NCBI GenBank assembly: GCA_036170535.1
Contig: JAVHPJ010000242.1
Location: 1-64,000, forward strand
DNA length: 64,000 nt
Direction: 5' to 3'
Source: SSF53 sp036170535
GTDB lineage: Bacteria; Spirochaetota; Leptospiria; Leptospirales; Leptonemataceae
The first letter of the stretch is position 1. Each line of letters begins with the position of its first letter. Shown piece by piece: positions 7,211 through 16,884 of this stretch. The notes below the pieces were generated by a model. It made no database searches, had not been told where the DNA came from, and saw only the letters and a program-made list of their open reading frames with translations. The translations under genes and the position numbers were made by a program.

Positions 7211-9334
7211 ATGTTAGAGAACTTACGAAAATACATGCAGTCGAGCGACGTCGTCGTCGGCATGGGCGTGATCTTCATTTTGATGGTGATCATCGTCCCA
7301 TTGCCAGGCGCGATTCTGGACGCGCTGATCGCCGTTTCTTTGCTTTCCGGAATTTTGATTTTGCTGGTCGCGTTGTCTTCCAACAGTCCGGCGGAGTTCA
7401 CCGTGTTTCCCACGTTGTTGCTGGTAACGACTGTCTTTCGCCTTTCGGTGAACGTCGCCACCACGCGGATGATTCTGTCCGAAGGGGCCGGCGCGGACAG
7501 TAAGTTGATTCAGGTATTCGGCACTTTTGTCGTGGGCGGCGGGAGCGAAACCGGCACGATTGTCGTCGGGATTATCATATTTATCGTCCTCACCCTCGTT
7601 CAGGTGATGGTCATCACTAAAGGCGCGACGCGCGTATCGGAAGTGGCCGCGCGCTTCGCTCTCGACAGCTTGCCGGGTAAGCAGCTGGCGATCGACTCGG
7701 ACCTGGCCGCAGGTTATGTAACCGAGGCCGAGGCCCGTCGGCGTCGCGAATCGCTGCAAAAGGAAATGAGCTTTTACGGGGCCATGGATGGCGCGTCGAA
7801 ATTTGTACAGGGCGACGTGCGCGTCGGCTTGATTATCGTGGCGATTAACATTATCGGCGGCCTGGTTATCGGCGTAACGATCCATAACGAGTCCTTCACC
7901 GACGCGCTGGTCACCTACACGCGTTTCACGATCGGCGACGGCCTGGCTGCGTCTATCCCTGCACTGCTGATTTCCACCGCGACCGGTATTATCGTCTCGC
8001 GCTCGATCAGCGACGATTCGCTGCCGGCCGACGTGCGCAAACAGCTCTTCGCAAATCCCAAGTTGCTTTATACGGTCGGCGGATTGATGTGCGTCGCGAG
8101 CCTGATTCCAGGCTTCCCGTTTTTCGCCCTGGCGGGCATCGGCGGCGGCATGATCTATCTGGGCACGCGCGTCGATCGCGGTATTTCCGCGGAAAAACAG
8201 GAAGAAGAAAAACGCGAGCAGGAAAAATCCGAAGAGCGCAAGCCGGAGTCGTATCTGCAGCATCTGCGCACCGAGCCGCTCGAAGTGGAAATCGGCTACA
8301 ACCTGATTCCGCTGGTTGATCCCAAAGCAGGCGGCACGCTCCTGGATCAGATCTCGCGATTGCGCAAACGTTTCGCTATGGATTCGGGTTTAATTGTCCC
8401 GCCGGTACGGATTCGCGACAATATGAATCTTGATCCCGGCGAATACGCCATCAAGTTGCATGGCAGCGTCATTGGCGGCTCTAAACTGGAGCCGGATAAG
8501 CTGATGGCGATTGATACAGGCCGCGTGAGCGCGTCGCTCGAAGGCCTCAAGGAATTTAAGGAGCCCACGTACAATCTGGCCGCGTACTGGATCGACCCGG
8601 ACCGCAAAGGCGAAGCGGAAAGCGGCGGCTACGACGTCGTTGATCCGTCGACTGTCATCGCCACGCACCTGTCGAATATTATTCACCAGAATGCGTCGGA
8701 CATTATGGGTCGGCAGGAGATTAAGAGCATTATCGACAGCGTACGCGAGGATAATCCGGTAATCGTGGACGAGGTGATTCAGGAGCGTAAGACGCCCGTG
8801 TCCGTCGTCCAGGCCGTGCTGCAAAATCTGCTGAAAGAAAACGTTTCGATACGCAACATGGTGAAAATTCTGGAGTCGATCGCCAATCACGCCGATCGCA
8901 CCCAGAACGACCCGTATCTTCTTACGGAAGCGGTGCGCCAGAATCTGCGGCGCCAGATCGCCGGAGAACATGCGGACGAGAATAAACGCCTGCGCTGTAT
9001 CACGGTTGATCCGCAAATCGATCGACGTTTGCGCGAAGGCATCCATCGCGATCCTGAAGAGGGCTTTGTAATGGCCCTGCGCCCGGACTTCCAGGTAGCG
9101 TTGCGCGATGCATTGACCGAGCAGTTCCAGGCCGCGATCGACGCCGGCGTACATCCGACTTTCTTGTGCAGTCGCGCAATTCGCGCCGGAATCTTCTATA
9201 TTCTGGAACGGCTGTTTCCGGCAAAAAACTTCACCGTCCTTGCGCACGAGGAAATTCCGACGGATTTTCAAATCGACGTGATCGGTCAGGTTAGTCTGCG
9301 GGCGCGGCAGGAAGAGGAAGCCGCAACCGTTTGA
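7211..9334 (+). CDS. flhA: Flagellar export protein FlhA
   Basis: FlhA forms the nonameric export ring that docks chaperone-substrate complexes and helps convert proton motive force into export. The 707-residue protein is full length, with eight membrane helices in residues 1-330, the conserved FHIPEP-type cytoplasmic loop (DSLPGKQLAIDSDLAAG and ARRRRESLQKEMSFYGAMDGASKFVQGD), a charged Glu/Lys linker (about 335-350) and the large cytoplasmic domain (350-690) that binds chaperones. All motifs seem intact. It is the last gene of the fliP-fliQ-fliR-flhB-flhA run. flhF and fleN/ylxH, which often follow in spirochaetes, are not here; an orphan lipoprotein follows after 25 bp. Confidence 0.97.
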   Translation: MLENLRKYMQSSDVVVGMGVIFILMVIIVPLPGAILDALIAVSLLSGILILLVALSSNSPAEFTVFPTLLLVTTVFRLSVNVATTRMILSEGAGADSKLIQVFGTFVVGGGSETGTIVVGIIIFIVLTLVQVMVITKGATRVSEVAARFALDSLPGKQLAIDSDLAAGYVTEAEARRRRESLQKEMSFYGAMDGASKFVQGDVRVGLIIVAINIIGGLVIGVTIHNESFTDALVTYTRFTIGDGLAASIPALLISTATGIIVSRSISDDSLPADVRKQLFANPKLLYTVGGLMCVASLIPGFPFFALAGIGGGMIYLGTRVDRGISAEKQEEEKREQEKSEERKPESYLQHLRTEPLEVEIGYNLIPLVDPKAGGTLLDQISRLRKRFAMDSGLIVPPVRIRDNMNLDPGEYAIKLHGSVIGGSKLEPDKLMAIDTGRVSASLEGLKEFKEPTYNLAAYWIDPDRKGEAESGGYDVVDPSTVIATHLSNIIHQNASDIMGRQEIKSIIDSVREDNPVIVDEVIQERKTPVSVVQAVLQNLLKENVSIRNMVKILESIANHADRTQNDPYLLTEAVRQNLRRQIAGEHADENKRLRCITVDPQIDRRLREGIHRDPEEGFVMALRPDFQVALRDALTEQFQAAIDAGVHPTFLCSRAIRAGIFYILERLFPAKNFTVLAHEEIPTDFQIDVIGQVSLRARQEEEAATV

Positions 9335-9359
9335 TTCTACTTGCAAATCGCATCTGCGC

Positions 9360-10283
9360 ATGGGCAAGTTGACCATGCTGAATCGTCGTGCAGTTCAACT
9401 TGCGCTCGCGCTCCTGCCGCTGCTCGGCGTCGCCGGCGCATGTTCTTCGCTCGCTCCAACGGATGTGCCGGCCGAAGGCGAACGTCTGCCCTTCGGCGCG
9501 TTTGCAGTAACGCCCGCCTTTGATCCGTTTTTCTTGCGTCTGGACCTGGTGCGCCAGGTTCAGGTTTACACCATTACGCGCGTCACGCCCGAAGGTTTTG
9601 TTGTTCCGGAAACGCGCACGGAGGCGACTCCCTATCACTATATAGGCGTCGACCTGGGCGGCGGTCTTTTTCTCGACGCCCGGCAGAATCTCGCTCTGGA
9701 TTTGTGGCGCGTGATGGAATTGAATCGCTATGCGCGCGTGCGCATTATTGAGCGCAGCGGCGGCTGGTTTTCCAGCGATCGAATTTATGCCCGCAACGGC
9801 GACGAAATCAGCGTGAACAGCGGCGGCCTGTTCGGCGGCGACCGCCGAATCACCCTGAGCCCGGGCGGAGCGCGCATTGCCGGCGGTTTTTTGACCTCGG
9901 ATCAGGATGTGCGGTTGGACGCGGATCGCGTTGCTTACGATCCGCACGGCTTGTTTGGCGCCTGGTCAGTTGTTGAAATCAAGCGCACCGGAGAATTCGG
10001 CGCGAATTTGCCTTCGGGCAGCGTGAGCGGATCGGCCGACGAGCTTACTATCAGCCGCGTGGGCAAGTTGCAGCGCTTTGCCGATCGCATTGAGCTGCGC
10101 CGCGATCGCGGCTTGTTCGACGAAGGCGATGTGCTGACGCTGGTGCGCAGCGCAAACCGCCTGGTTGTTACGGATCGGGATCTGCGCGGCTTCAAAATCG
10201 AGTTTCAGGATCGACGGGTCATTGTAACAGGCGCCGGCGGGATTGGCGCGGCGAGTCGTGAATACGAAGTGCATTTTGACTGA
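9360..10283 (+). CDS. Putative lipoprotein of unknown function
   Basis: A 307-residue protein with a short basic N-terminus, hydrophobic segment and lipobox (LGVAGAC, Cys28), so a spirochaete-type lipoprotein. The rest is rich in beta strands, Gly and Arg, with recurring strand-turn patterns such as GGWFSSDRIYARNGDEISVNSGG and repeated RxxVxxxG stretches. This could be a beta-sandwich or beta-helix, but no family is recognised. A second in-frame ATG lies at 9375, which leaves the lipobox intact. It lies 25 bp after flhA on the same strand, so co-transcription is possible, but nothing in the sequence ties it to motility. Confidence 0.75.
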   Translation: MGKLTMLNRRAVQLALALLPLLGVAGACSSLAPTDVPAEGERLPFGAFAVTPAFDPFFLRLDLVRQVQVYTITRVTPEGFVVPETRTEATPYHYIGVDLGGGLFLDARQNLALDLWRVMELNRYARVRIIERSGGWFSSDRIYARNGDEISVNSGGLFGGDRRITLSPGGARIAGGFLTSDQDVRLDADRVAYDPHGLFGAWSVVEIKRTGEFGANLPSGSVSGSADELTISRVGKLQRFADRIELRRDRGLFDEGDVLTLVRSANRLVVTDRDLRGFKIEFQDRRVIVTGAGGIGAASREYEVHFD

Positions 10284-10316
10284 CGCCTGCGGTCGATCGC
10301 GGCGGGATTGTCCACG

Positions 10317-12581
10317 ATGCGACGACTCTCTAAAATTGTCCTGGCGTTGACGATGTTCTGCAGCGCCTTTCCGCTCTACGCCCACAAAGACGAACTACAG
10401 CGCTTCTTCGGGTTGCTGGGCGTAGAATTTCCGGACGAGTGGTATTTCCGCGTTCTGGAATCGCTTGCGCTGCATTCGAGCTATGACGGCGAGTACCGAC
10501 CCGTGTGCCTCGATGCCAACGGCGATTTGCGCGAAATCCAGGCGGCGCCCGGTCAGCTCCTCAGCGTCGCCGCCGGCGATCCGGCCATTAAAGACCGCAG
10601 TCTGGCCGCCCTTGCGTCTCATTGGTACGACTATTACCAGCGCGATTTCACCTACGAGTGCGAAGTTCCCGGACTGGCAGGCAAGCAGATGTGCAGTCCG
10701 GTCAGTTATTATTATGCGTATCAAAACTGGCTCGCCTCCAATCGCGCCGGAGCGCCGCCGCAAGCGAGCGTGTTTTTGCATTTTCCTTCGCACATCGCCT
10801 TTGGCGGCGAATATCGCACGGCCATAAAGGACATTTATGAACTGATCCTGCACGTTGAAAGTCTACCGGATCCGGATAAGCGACTTCGAGAGATGCACAA
10901 AATCATTTCGTGGCTGAAAGGCGATGCGCGCATAACTGAAATCGCCGGACGGGCGTTGCCGCCGCTGCTGAATAATCATTTCTCCGGCATGGGCAAACTC
11001 TTTGTCCCGGCCATGATGTTTCGCGAACATGCCGGCGAAGCCAACTTGCCGCGCCCTTCGTTTGCAGTCGGTCTGCCGCATTTCTTAAAGAAGCTTGCGG
11101 AGACGAATCCGGACTACAGCGGCGCATACAGTGCGCAGTTTTCCGTGGGCATGAACAACGCAGCGTATCATCAATTTGTCAACGGGAGTCCGTGGGCTGT
11201 GATGTACGAAGATTTGCGCTACACGGACGATCCGATTACGCTTCGGGTATTCGGACTGCGCCCGGACGCCCCGAAGGGGGAGAACGTTTTCGCGGAACGG
11301 GCGGGCATGCCCGGCTTTGCCGTGCGCGCCATGTTATACGCCAGCGCATTTTCCACCCATCGCGATCGCCTGGGGCGCGCCACGGTCAACGACCGGATCC
11401 AACGGCCGCCCTCGGGAATCTGCCTGGAAGAGTCCGCCTATTTCCTGCACGCATCGATGTTACACACGCTCGACGGCTGGGCCGTGGCTGCATGGTCGTC
11501 TGCGCATCACATGATGCCGGCTCTGGTAGAGGATTTTCTTGCGCTGCACGGAATTGCCGCGCGCTGGAACAAAAAGTACGCCGACTATCCGGAGAAAACC
11601 GTCGTTTCGCGCCTGCCGCCGGTGGCGCACATGGAAATCTGGGATTCTCATATTTACATACCGCACGGCGATATCGCCAGCGTGCGTGCGCGCCTGAACC
11701 AGCTGCGTCGCGGCGACTCGTCGCGTGCATCGCTTGAGGCGCTGGGCTATCAGGTTCCGACCGACTGGCCCTGCGATGGAACGGCGCCCTGTCCGCTGAA
11801 CCCGTGCGCCGGCATCGAATGCAACAAGGACAATCTGGGACTCAAGTCTGCGGCGGCCTGCGTTGGCGACGCGGCCTGTCTCCGCGCTCTGGCGGCGGCG
11901 TTTTCTGCGCCGTACGTGGGACCGCTGTCACGGCGCACGACGAGCCTCGCGCCGGCCCATCGGAGCGCGCAGACTCTTGCGATTTATGACGACCCCATTG
12001 CGGAAACGATGTTGGATCGCGTCATCTGCGATGCGCGCGTCGACGAGGCGGCTATACCGGAGGGATGCGCGGCCGTAGACGTCACGCCGGTTCCGCCGAC
12101 CGGATTTAATAAGTCCGCAGTGCCAGGCGAAATGATCGCTTTTACCTTTAACCATCTCTGGACTGCGGGCGCAATGACGCCCGTGCATATGGACGGGGAC
12201 AATCTGCACATGCCGCGTTATATGAGCATGAACGGCGAAAACGACGCGGAGTTCCCGGGCTTCATGAGTTTTCGGCGCATGGCGCGCGGCGAGGCGGACA
12301 GCTTTCCCGAGCCGGCCCTGTACGGGACGCTCTGGTTCGTCAACGACGTTTACGGATACTTTCGCAGTCTGCCGGAGGTTCGCGCCGCCGACGGGAAAAT
12401 TGATTTGAAACGCATCAATCGCAGCGGCCGCGGCGACGTCATGTATCTGCTGCAGTATTTTCCGCAGCGTTTTCTTTTCTGGAAATCGTTGGACGCTTTT
12501 GACGAAGACTACGGTTCAAATCTGCCGCGCGCGAGCTTTGGCGACGGAGTCGACATGTTGCGCTCCTGCTTTTGTCTATGA
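10317..12581 (+). CDS. Large secreted protein of unknown function
   Basis: About 754 residues starting at ATG 10317; a TTG at 10308 would add three. The N-terminus MRRLSKIVLALTMFCSAFPLYA is a typical signal peptide with a cleavage site before HKDEL. The mature protein is rich in aromatic residues, His and Met (for example HFPSHIAFGGEYRTA, AWSSAHHMMPALVEDFLALHG), with a Cys-rich patch near residues 495-525 (CDGTAPCPLNPCAGIECNKD), suggesting disulphides or metal binding in the periplasm or outside. No family is recognised. The stop overlaps the end of the convergent hybrid kinase by 6 bp, leaving no room for a terminator between them. The preceding lipoprotein ends 33 bp upstream. Confidence 0.72.
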   Translation: MRRLSKIVLALTMFCSAFPLYAHKDELQRFFGLLGVEFPDEWYFRVLESLALHSSYDGEYRPVCLDANGDLREIQAAPGQLLSVAAGDPAIKDRSLAALASHWYDYYQRDFTYECEVPGLAGKQMCSPVSYYYAYQNWLASNRAGAPPQASVFLHFPSHIAFGGEYRTAIKDIYELILHVESLPDPDKRLREMHKIISWLKGDARITEIAGRALPPLLNNHFSGMGKLFVPAMMFREHAGEANLPRPSFAVGLPHFLKKLAETNPDYSGAYSAQFSVGMNNAAYHQFVNGSPWAVMYEDLRYTDDPITLRVFGLRPDAPKGENVFAERAGMPGFAVRAMLYASAFSTHRDRLGRATVNDRIQRPPSGICLEESAYFLHASMLHTLDGWAVAAWSSAHHMMPALVEDFLALHGIAARWNKKYADYPEKTVVSRLPPVAHMEIWDSHIYIPHGDIASVRARLNQLRRGDSSRASLEALGYQVPTDWPCDGTAPCPLNPCAGIECNKDNLGLKSAAACVGDAACLRALAAAFSAPYVGPLSRRTTSLAPAHRSAQTLAIYDDPIAETMLDRVICDARVDEAAIPEGCAAVDVTPVPPTGFNKSAVPGEMIAFTFNHLWTAGAMTPVHMDGDNLHMPRYMSMNGENDAEFPGFMSFRRMARGEADSFPEPALYGTLWFVNDVYGYFRSLPEVRAADGKIDLKRINRSGRGDVMYLLQYFPQRFLFWKSLDAFDEDYGSNLPRASFGDGVDMLRSCFCL

Positions 12582-15500
12582 AGCCTGCGCGGCTTCCGGC
12601 GCGGAAGAGCGGTGTGTTTTTGCGTCCTGAAAATCGGCGACAATCAGCGTGATATCGTCGGAGAGCGGCGCGCTGGCGGCCGGTTCGCCCGCGCTGGCCA
12701 GAATCAGGGCGTTCGCCAGCGCGTCCCGATCAATTTCGTCGCTTGCGCACAAGAGCTCGACAAAGCGACGTTCGCCGGAGGCGTCCTTTGCGTCAGCCAG
12801 GGCTTCCGTAAGGCCGTCCGTGCACAGCACCACGCGATCGCCGGCCTCAAGATCAAAAACTTCTTCGCCAATTTCAGGATCGACCAGAAAGCCCAGCGGC
12901 TTGCCGCGCGGCATGATCTGAAAAAACTCGCCCGTCGCGCGCCGGCGGATGAAGACGGGCAGGTGACCGGCGCGCGCCACGCGCAGCAGCTTACGCCGCA
13001 GGTCAAAATAGACGCAACAGGCCGTAATAAAACGCAATCCCACGCGGTTGGTTAAGAGCGCATTCATGCCGCGCAGGATCGCCGCGGGGCTGGCGACTTC
13101 CGGCGCCTGTTGAGCGAAACTCAGCTTCACCATCGAAGCAATCAACGCAGCGGCGACGCCATGGCCGCTCACATCCGCGATAAGCAGGGCGACGCCGTCC
13201 TCTGTTTCTGCGCAATCATACAAGTCGCCGCCCACGCTTTCCATCGGGATGTAGCGGGCGGCGGCCGACCACCCGGCCCGTTCCGGCAAACTGGCCGGCA
13301 TAAGCGATAGTTGCATGCGCTTCGCGACGCCGAGTTCCTTTTGCAGAGCGACCAGCCGCGTCTGCGCCTCGGCGCCGCGCTTTATGTCGATCAAGGTTCC
13401 GACCCGGGCGATTAATTCGCGAGAATCAAAGGGCTTTGGCAGAAAATCATTTGCGCCGGCCGCAAGACCGGCGGCCAGATCGGCTGCGCGGTTGCGCGCG
13501 GTCAGCATCAGAACAGGCATTTCCAGACGAGAGCGCTCGGCGCGAATGGCGCGGCAAACTTCGAGGCCGCTCATGCGCGGCATCATCAGGTCGAGCAGCA
13601 CCAGGTCCGGTTTGCGTTCCGCCTCGCGAATTATCTGCAGCGCTTGTTCGCCGCCATCTGCAAAAAGGGCCGCAGCGCCTTCCAGCGCCAGGAGATTTTT
13701 CAGCACCTGCAGATTGACCGGTTCGTCGTCGACGGCGAGTATCAGCGCGCCGGCCAGCGCGCCGCCTGTCTGCGCTGGCGTGTGCGTGAACTCTGCAGAG
13801 TCGGCGGATGCGAAGTCGGCGCGCGCCGGTTCGCCGGCCATATGAGCGAGGCGCGGCGATTCTGGATCTTCAGCCAACGGCGGCTCGCCTGAGAGCGGGA
13901 GCGTAAATACAAATCGCGCGCCGCCTTCGCGCCGCGACTCGGCATGAATGCGGCCGCCATGCAGTTCCACCAACTGGCGCGTAATGCTCAGGCCGATTCC
14001 GGCGCCCCCGAATTCGCGCGAGGCGGACGCGTGCAGCTGCTGAAAGGGAGCAAACACATCTTCCAGTCGATCCGGAGGCAGGCCGGCGCCGGTATCTTCC
14101 ACCGAAATTTCGAGAGCAGAGCCGTGGACGCGGGCGGACAGGCGCACCTCGCCGACGGCGGTGAACTTGATCGCATTGCCCAGCAGATTCAACAGGATTT
14201 GTTCAAATCGATTCGAATCGGCGCGGATCGCCGGCGCGTCGGCGCTGATTGCGTTTACGAGAGCCAGCCCCTTCTGGCGAGCGAGGGGCGCCAGCAGAGC
14301 GACAGCGCCGTCTGCGGCGCGGTGCGGCGATAGCGACTCTGGCGTGAGTTTCAATTCGCGGCCTTTTAATCGCGAAAAATCCAGAATATCGTTCACGAGC
14401 GACACCAGGCGTCGGCCGCTGGCGGCGATCATTTGCAAATTGGCGCGCGCCGCAGCGGACAATTCCGGCGCTGCCAGCATGGACTCCGCAATGCCGATTA
14501 CGCCGTGCAGCGGGGTGCGCAGTTCGTGCGAGGTATTAGCCAGGAATTCATCCTTTAAACGATCGGCGTTTTGCAGCGAGCGGACCATGCGGTTGAACGA
14601 TACGGCAAGGTACCCGATTTCGTCGTCGAATTCCGGTTTTACATGGGCCGCAAGGTCCCCTTCATTCACGGAGCGCACGCCGGTCAGCAGGCGGTTCAAG
14701 GGGCCGGTCAGGTGCAAACGAAAGAACAGCGGAAAAAGCGCGACGATGCCGACCGCGGCGATCAGCGTCACCCAGGCCAGGGCCAGCATGCGTTCGTGCA
14801 TATAGCGCCGATACTCAAGATACGAAAACCCGACTTCGTAACGTTGATCCGCGCCCTGGACGGAGTAAGCGGCATAGTACGACTCACGATTGAACACGTC
14901 GCCCAGGCGAAAGCCTGTAATTGCGGCGGGATCGATGCGCGTCTCCAGTTCGCGAAAATCCCGATCCAGATCCAGGCGAAATAGCGGCGCGGCGTGTCGG
15001 CTTTTCATCCGCGCGTAGTTTTCGCGCGTGGCGGCGATAACCTGCGCGTAGGGGAAGTCTGCCGGCGGGTGTAGCGTGCGCGTCTCGCCCGCGCCGGCGT
15101 TTCCGCGCGCCTGAGGCTGAGCGTAACCGGGGACATCCTCGTGCGCAACAAAGGAGACGATGTAACGCAGGTCGCCCGTCGGATCGATCGCTTGCCCGGA
15201 CTCTACGGACTGGATGGCCGCGCGCGCCGCTGCCATGCGCAACTGACGATACGCGTCCTCAAAATGCGCGGCGGCGGCCGCCGCCGATGCGGTTGTCATC
15301 AATAGCAAGGTGACCAGTGCAATGCCGACAAAGCGCTGCATGAAGCTCGCCGGCTCATTGGAATAATTTGCATGAATCACAATGAGACCAAAAACAGTCA
15401 GGAGCGTGAAAACGGCGTAGTTCAAGTCGTAGGCCTGAACGGAAAGCGTTCCGGTATAAATCAAGACCACCGTGCCGCCGATGAGTATCTGCACGGCGGA

Positions 15501-16046
15501 GAGCAGGGCGAAGATCGCGGCGGCGCGCGCCGGACCGGTTCGGTTTTTACGCCAGCGCAGCGTCTTACGCAGAAACACAAGTACGGACCACAAAAGAAAT
15601 ACGAATGACGCGAGTCCGATTTCTTTTTCCGCAACCACGCCGTACTTTTGCAGATCAAACACGTAGATCGGCGCGAGGTTCGCCGTCTTGAGCGCGTAAT
15701 GAAGCACAGTTGCGGTTGCCAGCGCGGCGCTGGCGAAGCCCGCGATGCGCGCTTCAAGCGGATAGCAGTTCTCGGAAAAACGATACGCAAACTGGATGTA
15801 AAAGACCAGACCGGCCAGGGCCGGCGTGAAAGCGTATTGTTGCAACAGGGTGAGCTCGGGATACAACGCGGAGACGGAGAATAAATTCGCCGCGAGAAAA
15901 ATGGAAAGCAGCGCCGTGTAATAGAGCAGCATGCGCGTCGCGGGGGAATTGCGGCGCAGGCGAAAGAAGTAGGCTGCGGAGAATAAGCCGAGCAGAAGCG
16001 CTGCGAGTCGTCCAATGGACGCCGGACTGAGATAAATGTATTCCAT
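12576..16046 (-). CDS. Multi-TM hybrid histidine kinase - receiver - SpoIIE phosphatase
   Basis: A 1156-residue fusion. Residues 1-260 hold about eight hydrophobic segments (7TM-sensor-like). Residues 262-418 are a probable extracytoplasmic domain, then a membrane helix (419-443) and a HAMP-like linker (444-498). Next come HisKA with SHELRTPL (His507), HATPase_c (N624, DTGAG 651-655, GGAGIGLS 680-687), a linker, a receiver domain (768-890; D773-D774, phospho-acceptor D819, K871) and a PP2C/SpoIIE domain with GGDLYD (metal D941) and ADVSGHG (D958). This couples two-component input directly to Ser/Thr phosphatase output, usually aimed at an STAS anti-sigma antagonist. The STAS gene at 40636 is the only such candidate in the window. 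All catalytic residues appear intact. It lies 125 bp after phoU on the same strand. Confidence 0.93.
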   Translation of the reverse strand: MEYIYLSPASIGRLAALLLGLFSAAYFFRLRRNSPATRMLLYYTALLSIFLAANLFSVSALYPELTLLQQYAFTPALAGLVFYIQFAYRFSENCYPLEARIAGFASAALATATVLHYALKTANLAPIYVFDLQKYGVVAEKEIGLASFVFLLWSVLVFLRKTLRWRKNRTGPARAAAIFALLSAVQILIGGTVVLIYTGTLSVQAYDLNYAVFTLLTVFGLIVIHANYSNEPASFMQRFVGIALVTLLLMTTASAAAAAAHFEDAYRQLRMAAARAAIQSVESGQAIDPTGDLRYIVSFVAHEDVPGYAQPQARGNAGAGETRTLHPPADFPYAQVIAATRENYARMKSRHAAPLFRLDLDRDFRELETRIDPAAITGFRLGDVFNRESYYAAYSVQGADQRYEVGFSYLEYRRYMHERMLALAWVTLIAAVGIVALFPLFFRLHLTGPLNRLLTGVRSVNEGDLAAHVKPEFDDEIGYLAVSFNRMVRSLQNADRLKDEFLANTSHELRTPLHGVIGIAESMLAAPELSAAARANLQMIAASGRRLVSLVNDILDFSRLKGRELKLTPESLSPHRAADGAVALLAPLARQKGLALVNAISADAPAIRADSNRFEQILLNLLGNAIKFTAVGEVRLSARVHGSALEISVEDTGAGLPPDRLEDVFAPFQQLHASASREFGGAGIGLSITRQLVELHGGRIHAESRREGGARFVFTLPLSGEPPLAEDPESPRLAHMAGEPARADFASADSAEFTHTPAQTGGALAGALILAVDDEPVNLQVLKNLLALEGAAALFADGGEQALQIIREAERKPDLVLLDLMMPRMSGLEVCRAIRAERSRLEMPVLMLTARNRAADLAAGLAAGANDFLPKPFDSRELIARVGTLIDIKRGAEAQTRLVALQKELGVAKRMQLSLMPASLPERAGWSAAARYIPMESVGGDLYDCAETEDGVALLIADVSGHGVAAALIASMVKLSFAQQAPEVASPAAILRGMNALLTNRVGLRFITACCVYFDLRRKLLRVARAGHLPVFIRRRATGEFFQIMPRGKPLGFLVDPEIGEEVFDLEAGDRVVLCTDGLTEALADAKDASGERRFVELLCASDEIDRDALANALILASAGEPAASAPLSDDITLIVADFQDAKTHRSSAPEAAQAS

Positions 16047-16171
16047 GCCGCCGCGCGTCGCTCAGGCTCTTCCGGTCGGCGCCCTGGGGCGAAAGCCGGT
16101 ATTGTTGCTGAGCAGCGCGCGCGGCCGCCGGGCCGGCAAGGATTTCTCCGGAAACGGTTCGCGGAAACGGC

Positions 16172-16786
16172 TTATTCTTCCGGACCAAAGTGGCCGTGAC
16201 GAATGTCCTGGGCCGTTGCGTTGAAAATCGCCGCTTCGGCGATGTTCGTAGCCAGATCGCCGATGCGTTCGAGCGCCTTGGCGATAAAGGCCTCCGCCAG
16301 ACTCGGTTGCGACTCGATGATGCGGTCTTCCATGTCGTCGACCTGAAATTCCAATTCCATCACTTGCTCGGCGGCGGCGCGGTCGTTGGTGCGTATGGCG
16401 CGCACGGCCGCTTTTAACGCGTCGCCGGCCTTCCCGGCCAGCGCGGAGAGTTCCGGTCCGGCGGGCGCCGGCAGCCGGACCGACCACTTCGCCACCGTTT
16501 TGCATTCATCGCCCACGCGCTCCAGTTCGCGGGTGAGCTTCACGGCGCTGAATGCGTAACGAAACTGTCCGCCGAGCGGTTCGCGCAATGCAAGCAGCTC
16601 CATGCACAGCTCGTCGATTTTCATTTCGAGATTGTCCAGGGAGCGGTCTTTCACAGCGACGGCGGCCGCGGCGTCCGGGCTGCGCGACTCCAGGGCGACG
16701 ACGGCCAGTGCGAAAATTTCTTCCGCGCCGCTCGCCATCTCTTCAATCGAGGTTTTCAGTGTTTCAACAAAACGCGTAATTTCCAT
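16172..16786 (-). CDS. phoU: Phosphate signalling regulator PhoU
   Basis: The 204-residue all-helical protein has the two PhoU repeats. The first is near residues 10-90 with LDNLEMKIDELCMELLALREP and ELERVGDEC; the second is near 110-190 with VDDMEDRIIESQPSLAEAFIAKALERIGDLATNIAEAA. Both carry the E/DxxxD metal-binding helices. PhoU normally connects the PstSCAB transporter with PhoR to hold down the Pho response when phosphate is ample. Here it sits 98 bp downstream of a PstS-like lipoprotein and about 2.3 kb from phoR, but no pstC, pstA or pstB is present. Length is slightly under the usual 215-240. Confidence 0.93.
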   Translation of the reverse strand: MEITRFVETLKTSIEEMASGAEEIFALAVVALESRSPDAAAAVAVKDRSLDNLEMKIDELCMELLALREPLGGQFRYAFSAVKLTRELERVGDECKTVAKWSVRLPAPAGPELSALAGKAGDALKAAVRAIRTNDRAAAEQVMELEFQVDDMEDRIIESQPSLAEAFIAKALERIGDLATNIAEAAIFNATAQDIRHGHFGPEE

Positions 16787-16884
16787 GGTGCAGGGAGGGG
16801 CGCTGTCAGGCGAACGCCGCCGGCTGTACGCTCGCGCCGACTTTCTCGCGGGTCAATCCCTAAGTCGCCGGCAATTGTGTCAAT

